Source: an uncultured Collinsella sp.
GTDB taxonomy: Bacteria; Actinomycetota; Coriobacteriia; Coriobacteriales; Coriobacteriaceae
Direction of reading: 5' to 3'
DNA length: 11,415 nt
Assembly: GCA_959027945.1 (NCBI GenBank)
Contig: CAUFRO010000053.1
Coordinates: forward strand, 1 to 11,415
Numbering within the stretch: position 1 is the first letter of the stretch; each line of letters begins with the position of its first letter. Positions 1 through 5,680 of this stretch are shown here, in pieces. The notes under the pieces are model-generated. The model saw only the letters and a list, made by a program, of their open reading frames with translations, did not search any database and was not told the DNA's origin. The position numbers and the translations under genes were made by a program.

Positions 1-148
1 ATGCGGACTCCCGCACGCCCACGACTACCCGACGGGGACTGTGTTTTCATCTCTGATGCCCGCATTGTAGCACGCGCGGATGCGCCCTTCATCGCTGCCG
101 ACATGACGTGGCTGGGATTCGTTCCTCGACACATCCTTTTGTATATTG
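1..148. other. Left-edge region, no gene assigned
   Basis: No frame here can be tied to a known family. Plus frame 1 is open from the window edge to a TAA at 169-171, and plus frame 2 to a TAG at 68-70, so either could be the tail of a gene that begins outside the window. On the minus strand a TACAAT hexamer (69-64) sits just before an ATG at 50-48 whose frame is open to the edge, beginning M-K-T-Q-S-P-S-G. That could be the start of a leftward gene with almost no leader, but there is no Shine-Dalgarno and the -35 is poor. None of these is called as a gene. Confidence 0.3.
142..147 (+). promoter_or_regulatory. Possible -10 element (TATATT)
   Basis: TATATT matches the sigma70 -10 consensus at five of six positions. 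It would place a transcription start a few bases inside the inverted repeat at 149-199. No good -35 is present at 16-18 bp spacing, so the call is weak. If it is real, a repressor on the palindrome would block initiation of the transcript that carries the small ORF at 209. Confidence 0.25.
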
Positions 149-199
149 CCTTCCCGGTTTCGAAACTTTAAATCAATTCGAGTTTCGAAACCGGGAAGG
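149..199. repeat. Perfect 19-bp inverted repeat containing two GTTTCGAAAC palindromes
   Basis: The arm CCTTCCCGGTTTCGAAACT (149-167) is matched exactly in reverse complement at 181-199, with a 13-nt AT-rich spacer (168-180). Each arm contains the self-palindrome GTTTCGAAAC (157-166 and 182-191), with centres 25 bp apart. This looks like a pair of operators for a dimeric repressor. In RNA the arms would form a 19-bp hairpin whose 3' arm runs into the Shine-Dalgarno AAGGAGAG (196-203) of the following small ORF. There is no T-run after it in either direction, so it is not an intrinsic terminator. The binding protein is unknown. Confidence 0.75.
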
Positions 200-208
200 A
201 GAGCGTAT

Positions 209-403
209 GTGAGAGGCGATATGAGCATCAACTTGATGCTTGAGGGGGAGCTCGTGTCGCTTCTGCCCATCGGGGACGTGTTCCCGAAGGTCCTCATCTC
301 CCGCATAGGGCATGAGACCTGTACCCGGGAAGGCGTACTCGTGCTGGACCTCGCGCGGTGCTGCTCGGTGAGCAGGGGTTCTGAACACTGCGTAGGGATA
401 TAG
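209..403 (+). CDS. Small hypothetical protein, 64 aa, GTG start
   Basis: No family is recognised. The GTG at 209 is chosen because AAGGAGAG (196-203) lies at ideal distance, leaving 7 nt between GGAG and the start. An ATG at 221 is in frame but has a weaker site. Third codon positions up to about codon 50 are mostly G or C, as in the neighbouring real genes. The predicted protein is mostly hydrophobic strand-like segments (LVSLLPIGDVFPKVLISRIG in the middle) with a Cys-Cys pair and another Cys near the end. There is no signal peptide. It lies directly behind the inverted repeat at 149-199, so it could be tightly controlled at transcription or translation. The antisense frames are also open, so it may be a gene remnant or not coding at all. 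Confidence 0.35.
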   Translation: MRGDMSINLMLEGELVSLLPIGDVFPKVLISRIGHETCTREGVLVLDLARCCSVSRGSEHCVGI

Positions 404-550
404 CGCGACAGGGGGGGTGCAGCACCGTTTGCGCCTTGTCTAGAGAACACGAACAAGAGATGTGGCCTGCAGACGACTGAATAGCTCCATCCGTTTTGGT
501 TACAACAAAATGTGTGCCGCGCGCCTGCGGCATGAGGGAGGGAGATTTCT
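404..550 (+). other. Leader of the flavoprotein gene, with a small hairpin before the RBS
   Basis: No gene is seen here. A 6-bp hairpin, TGCCGC (515-520) pairing with GCGGCA (527-532), sits immediately before the purine-rich ribosome binding site GAGGGAGGGAG (534-544) of the gene at 551. A TACAAC hexamer near 501-506 could be a -10 element, but no convincing -35 accompanies it. No riboswitch fold was recognised. Confidence 0.3.
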
Positions 551-1081
551 ATGAATATCGTTGTATTGAGTGGTAGCCCGCGCAGGGGCGCCAATACCGA
601 CACCATGGTCGAGGCGTTTGCCGAGACCGCGCGTGAGGGCGGCAATACGGTCGAGGTCGTCCGTGTTGCCAGCAAGAAAATCGGTGGTTGCCTGGGGTGT
701 CAGTATTGCTTCGCCCACGAGGGCACTTGCGTGCAGAAGGATGACATGGTCGACGTGATCGAGTCGCTGAAAGGCGCCGATATGGTTGTCTTCGCTTCGC
801 CTATCTACTGGTTTGATATCACTGCGCAGGAGAAGGCCGCCATCGACCGCCTGTACGCCTTCGGTGCTACAGGCTTCCCGTTCACCAAGACGGCCCTTTT
901 GCTCGATAGCCACAGCGAGGGCGTCTATGATGCGGCGATTGCTATGTACAGGGCCACATGCGCGTACTGCAAGTGGGAGGACCAGGGCATTATCACCATC
1001 AGCGGTATGACCGAGCGCGAAAGCATGGCATCGTCGCCCAAGTTGGAAGAGGTGCGAGAGCTCGCTCGCAAGCTCGCCTAA
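551..1081 (+). CDS. Flavodoxin-fold NAD(P)H/FMN oxidoreductase, iron-sulfur flavoprotein (Isf)-like
   Basis: This 176-residue cytosolic redox protein belongs to the NADPH-dependent FMN reductase / flavodoxin-like superfamily. Residues 1-20 carry the FMN-phosphate loop SGSPRRGANTDTM after the first beta strand. Residues 47-60 carry four cysteines spaced C-x2-C-x2-C-x6-C (C47, C50, C53, C60). This matches the compact CX2CX2CX4-7C cluster motif of methanogen iron-sulfur flavoprotein, which binds a [4Fe-4S] centre and FMN. The segment VVFASPIYWFDITAQ (about 77-91) is the second flavin-contacting loop of the family. The length fits single-domain members. The start has a strong GGGAGGGAG site 6 nt upstream. 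Physiological donor and acceptor (ferredoxin, oxygen, peroxide, quinone or nitro compound) cannot be read from sequence. The gene appears monocistronic and converges on the topoisomerase operon. Family is confident; cluster binding is inferred from the cysteine spacing. Confidence 0.88.
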   Translation: MNIVVLSGSPRRGANTDTMVEAFAETAREGGNTVEVVRVASKKIGGCLGCQYCFAHEGTCVQKDDMVDVIESLKGADMVVFASPIYWFDITAQEKAAIDRLYAFGATGFPFTKTALLLDSHSEGVYDAAIAMYRATCAYCKWEDQGIITISGMTERESMASSPKLEEVRELARKLA

Positions 1082-1150
1082 GGGCAAGAAGAGCGCATGG
1101 AAACTAGCGCTAGCGGAAGTGAGTGAGAGTGCACTTCTTCGAGCAAATGG

Positions 1151-1203
1151 TAAAAGAAAGGGCCTCGGAGTGCAGCTAATCGCGCCCCGGACCCTTTCTT
1201 TTA
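1151..1203. terminator. Bidirectional intrinsic terminator
   Basis: TAAAAGAAAGGG (1151-1162) and CCCTTTCTTTTA (1192-1203) are perfect 12-bp inverted repeats, with partial further pairing inside (CCTCGG against CCCCGG). Each strand therefore reads a GC stem base followed by TTTCTTTTA. It lies between two convergent genes, so it would end both the flavoprotein transcript (+) and the topoisomerase operon (-). A second small hairpin without a T-run, GAAGTG/CACTTC at 1116-1137, precedes it. Confidence 0.85.
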
Positions 1204-1245
1204 CGGATTTGTGGTGGTACGACTCCCGCGTTTTAACCAATCGCG

Positions 1246-3486
1246 TTAGTCAAACAAACTCGGCATGTCGTTTTCTTTCATGAGGGCACCGGCTGAGGGG
1301 AGGCTCTGCGCGGTGAACTTCTCGGCCGAGACGCCGGCGCCAAGGATCTCTTCGGTTGTGCCGACGGTGGTGACCGAGCGGCCCTTCTTGGCGGTAAAGG
1401 CCTGGACGCCCTGCGTGTTGGTAGTCGTCTTGGTCTTGAGCAACGACGTGTTGAAGTTCATCAAACGATAGTCGCTCGAGACCAGCGCGATGTCGCGATC
1501 TTCCTTGAGCACCTGGGCATACAGCAGCTTGCTGCCACCGTAAATGGCGTTCTTGAGGCGCTTACGGTTGGTCTTGGTGACGTATCCGGCAAGCGCGACG
1601 CGCACCACGCGGCCGTTCTCAAAGACAAACAGCACGTCGGCCTTGTAGTCCTCGGGGTCGATGACCCAGATCACGCTCTCGTCGGGTTCCATCTCAAGAT
1701 CGGTCGGCAGGTACGAGCCCAGCTGGGCCGACTTGGTGTCCTCAAACGCCGCAACCTTGCACTTGTACACCTGGCTCTTGTTGGTAAAGACCAGCAGCTC
1801 GTGGGTGTTGGAGGACGGGAACTCGATAAAGGGTTTGTCGCCGTCCTTGTACTTGAGCGTGGTCGCCTTCTTGAGCACACGGTCCGTCATCTTCTTAAGG
1901 TAGCCATCGCGCGAGAGCATGATGGTGACCGGGTACTCCTCGACCTCGGGCTCCAGACTCACCTCGATGACCTCGTGGGGCTCAATCCTGCCCGTGCGGC
2001 GCGGCATCACGTACTTCTTGTTGACGGCGGCCAGCTCGTCGCTGATGACCTTCTTGATGTTCTCCTCGCTGGAGAGGATCTCCTCAAGCTCGGCAATCTC
2101 ACCCTCAAGCTTGGCGATGTCCTTGGTACGGTTGAGGATGTACTCCTCGTTGATGTTGCGGAGCTTGAGTTCAGCAACAAACTCTGCCTGGGTCTCGTCG
2201 ATGTCGAAACCCTTCATAAGGTTGGGCACGACCTCGGCCTCGAGCTTGGTGCCACGGATGATGGCGATTGCCTTGTCGATGTCGAGCAGGATCGCCTCGA
2301 GGCCGTGCAGCAGGTGCAGGCGCTCGGACTTTTTGCCCAGGTCAAAGTTAATGCGGCGACGCGTGGACTCAATACGCCACTTGACCCACTCGTGCAGGAT
2401 CTGGCGCACGCCCATAACGCGAGGGTAACCATCGACCAGCACGTTGAAGTTGCACGAGAACGAATCCTGCAGCGTGGTCGAGCGATAGAGCTTGGCCATG
2501 AGCTTGTCGGGATCGACACCGCGCTTAAGGTCGATGGCGATGCGCAGGCCCGAGAGGTCGGTCTCGTCGCGGATGTCGGCGATCTCCTTGACCTTGCCCT
2601 CCTTGGAGAGCTTGACGATGCGCTCGATGATGACATCGGTCTTAGTGGTGTAGGGAATCTCGTACACCTCGATGATGCGCTCTTCGGGAATCCAGCGCCA
2701 GCGGGAGCGAATCTGGAAGCTGCCAAGGCCGGTCTCGATGATCTTCTCCATCTCCTCGCGGCGGTAGATAATCTCGCCGCCGGTCGAGAAGTCGGGCATG
2801 GGCATGTACTCGAGCAGGTCGCAGTCGGGATCCTTGAGGTAGTGCATCGTGGCGGTGCAGACCTCGTTGAGGTTGAAACCGCAGATGTCAGAAGCCATGG
2901 CGACGCCGATGCCCTTGTTGGCCGAGACAAGGATGTTGGGGAACGTGGTGGGCAGCAGACGCGGTTCCTTCATGGCGCCGTCGTAGCTGTCGACGAAGTC
3001 GACCGGGTCCTTGTCGATGTCCTTGAAGATCTCGGCACTGATGGGGGAGAGCTTGGCCTCGGTATAACGCGAGGCGGCGTAGCTCAGGTCGCCCGAATAG
3101 TACTTGCCAAAGTTGCCCTTCGACTCAACGAACGGCGCGAGCAGTGCCTCGTTGCCGGTGGCCAGGCGCACCATCGTCTCGTAGATCGCGGCGTCGCCGT
3201 GTGGGTTGAGCTTCATGGTCTGGCCCACGATGTTGGCGCTCTTCTGGCGCTCGCCCTTGAGCAGACCCATCTTATACATGGTGTAGAGCAGCTTGCGGTG
3301 CGAGGGCTTAAAGCCGTCGATCTCGGGGAATGCACGCGAGACGTTGACGCTCATGGCGTAGGGCATGTAGTTGACCTCGAGCGTCTGCGTGATCGGCTGG
3401 TCGGTGACCTCGGAGTGCAGGCCGATGACGTTCTCGGCGTTGACCTGCTTTTTCTTTGGCTGGTTCTTCGTCTTCTTCTTTGCCAC
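1246..3486 (-). CDS. Type IIA DNA topoisomerase, subunit A (GyrA/ParC family, divergent paralogue)
   Basis: This 746-residue subunit breaks and rejoins DNA in an A2B2 enzyme with the gene upstream. Order of parts: a Lys-rich start (1-14), then the winged-helix breakage domain with Arg140-Tyr141 in the motif SRYTEAK. Tyr141 is the active-site tyrosine that links to DNA. The quinolone-determining stretch reads NPHGDAAIYET (94-104). The tower and C-gate follow, with a charged coiled-coil-like region at about 450-490 and a beta-pinwheel C-terminal domain from about 495. The gyrase hallmark GyrA-box (QRRGGKG) was not found, and the length is nearer ParC than most GyrA. Decatenation or relaxation is therefore more likely than supercoiling, but this is inference. 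The start is GTG, with GAGG 5 nt before it. It lies 45 nt behind subunit B, in the same operon. Alternative labels used for such proteins are DNA gyrase A or topoisomerase IV A. Confidence 0.93.
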   Translation of the reverse strand: MAKKKTKNQPKKKQVNAENVIGLHSEVTDQPITQTLEVNYMPYAMSVNVSRAFPEIDGFKPSHRKLLYTMYKMGLLKGERQKSANIVGQTMKLNPHGDAAIYETMVRLATGNEALLAPFVESKGNFGKYYSGDLSYAASRYTEAKLSPISAEIFKDIDKDPVDFVDSYDGAMKEPRLLPTTFPNILVSANKGIGVAMASDICGFNLNEVCTATMHYLKDPDCDLLEYMPMPDFSTGGEIIYRREEMEKIIETGLGSFQIRSRWRWIPEERIIEVYEIPYTTKTDVIIERIVKLSKEGKVKEIADIRDETDLSGLRIAIDLKRGVDPDKLMAKLYRSTTLQDSFSCNFNVLVDGYPRVMGVRQILHEWVKWRIESTRRRINFDLGKKSERLHLLHGLEAILLDIDKAIAIIRGTKLEAEVVPNLMKGFDIDETQAEFVAELKLRNINEEYILNRTKDIAKLEGEIAELEEILSSEENIKKVISDELAAVNKKYVMPRRTGRIEPHEVIEVSLEPEVEEYPVTIMLSRDGYLKKMTDRVLKKATTLKYKDGDKPFIEFPSSNTHELLVFTNKSQVYKCKVAAFEDTKSAQLGSYLPTDLEMEPDESVIWVIDPEDYKADVLFVFENGRVVRVALAGYVTKTNRKRLKNAIYGGSKLLYAQVLKEDRDIALVSSDYRLMNFNTSLLKTKTTTNTQGVQAFTAKKGRSVTTVGTTEEILGAGVSAEKFTAQSLPSAGALMKENDMPSLFD

Positions 3487-3531
3487 GATTTCCTCTTGAA
3501 CTTCTTATGGGCCGTCGTTATCGATTTGCTG

Positions 3532-5529
3532 CTATTGCAAGTCCAGCTGGTCCAGGTATTCCTTGCCGTGCTCGGAGATATGGCGCTTGCGGCCTGCCTC
3601 GTCGTTGCCCAGCAAAAGGTTGAACATGGTTTCCATCTTGGTGACGTCCTCGGGCTCCACCTTGATCAGGCGACGTGTCTCGGGGTTCATGGTGGTGAGC
3701 CACATCATGTCCGGATCGTTCTCACCAAGACCCTTGGAACGGTTGATGGAGCACTTCTGGTCGCCGATTTCTTTGAGGATGCCGTTCTTCTCGAGCTCGG
3801 TGTAGGCAAAGTAGGTCTTCTCTTTGCAGTTGATCTCGTAGAGCGGCGACTCGGCGATATACACGTAGCCCTCGTCGATAAGTGTGGGCACCAGGCGGTA
3901 GAGCATGGTGAGCACGAGCGTGCGAATGTGATAACCGTCGACGTCGGCGTCCGTACAGATGATGACTTTGTTCCAGTTGAGGTTGTCCAGGTCAAAGGCG
4001 CCCAGGTTCTTGATGCGCTTGTCTTTGATCTCCACGCCGCAGCCCAGCACGCGCATGAGGTCCATGATGATGTCGGACTTAAAGATGCGCGGATAGTCCT
4101 CTTTCAGGCAGTTGAGGATCTTACCGCGGACGGGCATAACGCCCTGGAATTCGGCATCGCGCGAGGTGCGAATGGCGCCTGCTGCCGAGTCGCCCTCTAC
4201 GATGTAGATCTCGCGGCGGCTCTTGTCCTTGGAGCGGCAATCGATGAACTTCTGCACGCGGTTGGCCATGTCGGTCTTCTGCTGCAGGTTGGTCTTGATA
4301 CTCTGACGCGTCTTCTCGGCATTCTCGCGCGAGCGCTTGTTGATGAGCACCTGCTCCATGATCTTGTTGGCGGCGTCTTTGTTCTCGATCAAGTAGGTCG
4401 AGAGGCGCTCCTTAAAGAATGCCGTCATGGCCTGCTGGATAAAGCGGTTATTGATGGCCTTCTTGGTCTGGTTTTCGTAGGACGTCTGGGTGGAGAAGCA
4501 GTTGGTCACCAACACCAGGCAGTCCTGGACGTCCTGCCACTTAATGCCGCTCTCGTTTTTGTTGTATTTGCCCTGTTGCTTGATGTAGGCATCGATGGCG
4601 CTGGTCAGAGCGCTGCGAGCGGCCTTTTCGGGCGAACCGCCGTTCTCGAGCCACGATGAGTTGTGGTAGTACTCCTGCATCATGAAGGTGCGCGAGAAGC
4701 ACATGCATGCGGTGATTTTAACGTTGTAGTCGGGCAGGTCCTCGCGGTCGCGACCGCGACGGTCGGCCTCGATAAAGAAAGGCTCGGTGAGGTAGTCGGT
4801 ACCGACCTTTTCGAGCACGTAGTCCTCGATGCCCTTGGGATAGCAAAAGTCCTCTTCGGTAAATTCGCCGTCGTCGCCCTCGATGCGCAGGCGGAAGGTC
4901 ACGTTGGCGTTGACCACGGCCTGACGGCGCATGGTTTCGCGATACCACTCGTGGGGGATGCTGATCGAGGTAAAGACCTCAAGATCGGGGCGCCACTTGA
5001 TGGTGGTGCCGGTACGGTCCTCATTGCTGGGCTCAATCTCGAGTGCCTTCTTTTTGGCGCCGACAACCTTGCCCTTCTTAAAGTGCAGGGAGTACTTGTT
5101 GCCGTCGCGCCAAACCGTGACGTCCATGTATTCGGAGGCGTACTGGGTTGCGCACGAGCCCAGGCCGTTGGTGCCGAGCGAGAAGTCGTAGTCGCCGCCC
5201 TGGTTGTTGTTGTATTTGCCGCCGGCGTAGAGCTCGCAAAAGACGAGCTCCCAGTTAAAGCGCTTCTCGGAAGGGTTCCAGTCGAGCGGGCAGCCGCGGC
5301 CATTGTCCTCTACCTGGATAGAGCCATCGCGAAAGGCGGTAAGGGTGATGAGCTTGCCGTAGCCCTGGCGCGCCTCGTCAACGGCGTTGGACAGGATTTC
5401 GAAGGCGGCATGCGCGCAGCCGTCGAGCCCGTCCGAGCCAAAGATGACGGCGGGGCGCAGGCGTACGCGCTCCTCGTCCTTGAGCTGACGAATACTGTCG
5501 TTACCATAGTTTGCGGTGTTTTTTGCCAT
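3532..5529 (-). CDS. Type IIA DNA topoisomerase, subunit B (GyrB/ParE family, divergent paralogue)
   Basis: This 665-residue ATPase subunit captures and drives DNA passage. The GHKL ATPase shows EILSNAVDEA (E44 catalytic base, N48 for Mg), DNGRG (75-79) and the lid GTNGLGSC (119-126). The transducer contributes QTK (354-356), the ATP-sensing lysine loop. The Toprim domain has EGDSAAG (445-451), DADVDGYHIRTL (527-538, metal-binding Asp) and KGLGE (599-603). All catalytic positions are present. The surrounding text is unlike housekeeping GyrB: LSNAVDEA replaces the usual DNSIDEA, and GTNGLGSC replaces GLHGVG. It is therefore probably a second, lineage-specific topoisomerase rather than the main gyrase. 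The ATG at 5529 is chosen because the protein then begins normally, although its AGGAG is 16 nt away, which is long. An in-frame ATG at 5628 would add 33 hydrophobic residues over the promoter region and is rejected. It is first in an operon with subunit A. Confidence 0.92.
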   Translation of the reverse strand: MAKNTANYGNDSIRQLKDEERVRLRPAVIFGSDGLDGCAHAAFEILSNAVDEARQGYGKLITLTAFRDGSIQVEDNGRGCPLDWNPSEKRFNWELVFCELYAGGKYNNNQGGDYDFSLGTNGLGSCATQYASEYMDVTVWRDGNKYSLHFKKGKVVGAKKKALEIEPSNEDRTGTTIKWRPDLEVFTSISIPHEWYRETMRRQAVVNANVTFRLRIEGDDGEFTEEDFCYPKGIEDYVLEKVGTDYLTEPFFIEADRRGRDREDLPDYNVKITACMCFSRTFMMQEYYHNSSWLENGGSPEKAARSALTSAIDAYIKQQGKYNKNESGIKWQDVQDCLVLVTNCFSTQTSYENQTKKAINNRFIQQAMTAFFKERLSTYLIENKDAANKIMEQVLINKRSRENAEKTRQSIKTNLQQKTDMANRVQKFIDCRSKDKSRREIYIVEGDSAAGAIRTSRDAEFQGVMPVRGKILNCLKEDYPRIFKSDIIMDLMRVLGCGVEIKDKRIKNLGAFDLDNLNWNKVIICTDADVDGYHIRTLVLTMLYRLVPTLIDEGYVYIAESPLYEINCKEKTYFAYTELEKNGILKEIGDQKCSINRSKGLGENDPDMMWLTTMNPETRRLIKVEPEDVTKMETMFNLLLGNDEAGRKRHISEHGKEYLDQLDLQ

Positions 5530-5583
5530 GCTCGCTCTCTCGATACTCCTTTGCTGCGTTTTAGTCATATAGATAGTCAAGGT

Positions 5584-5612
5584 AGCATAGCCCAGCCCAC
5601 AGACGATTCCAA
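5584..5612 (-). promoter_or_regulatory. Putative sigma70 promoter of the topoisomerase operon
   Basis: On the minus strand TTGGAA (5612-5607) and TATGCT (5589-5584) are separated by exactly 17 bp. Each matches consensus at four of six positions. It would start transcription near 5577, leaving a leader of about 48 nt before the ATG at 5529. The site lies inside the unlikely N-terminal extension of subunit B, which supports the shorter start. Confidence 0.45.
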
Positions 5613-5628
5613 CCAACACGAAATCCAT

Positions 5629-5642
5629 CGAACAATCGTTCG
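5629..5642. promoter_or_regulatory. Candidate LexA/SOS box, CGAAC-AATC-GTTCG
   Basis: The sequence CGAACAATCGTTCG is an exact CGAAC-N4-GTTCG palindrome, the LexA (DinR) operator form of Gram-positives and actinobacteria. It lies about 100 bp upstream of the chosen topoisomerase B start, 17 bp before the proposed -35, and just after the upstream ATPase gene ends (5681). No other full copy was noticed in the window. The match is seen directly; binding by LexA is inferred. Confidence 0.6.
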
Positions 5643-5680
5643 GTTAGATAATGAATGCTTGGGATGCGGGTGGGTCCGTC

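Noticed and set aside
149..199. Inverted repeat as a tRNA T-arm or intrinsic terminator
   Set aside because: TTCGAAA resembles a T-loop, but the flanks do not pair as a 5-bp T-stem and no cloverleaf can be drawn. There is no T-run after either arm.
25..675. 216-codon minus-strand frame at the left edge
   Set aside because: It overlaps the start of the flavoprotein gene antisense, has no ribosome binding site at its ATG and no family pattern. Its Ser/Pro/Arg-rich text looks like a shadow.
1104..1113. Short palindrome CTAGCGCTAG between the convergent genes
   Set aside because: Only 10 bp, a single copy and not near a promoter, so chance is a sufficient explanation.
1801..4659. 952-codon open frame on the plus strand, across both topoisomerase genes
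   Set aside because: It is antisense to two genes with all catalytic motifs. Those genes share a frame (stop positions differ by a multiple of 3), so the GC-driven stop-free antisense frame simply continues through the 45-nt gap. The protein is a Leu/Val/Asp/Gly-rich shadow.
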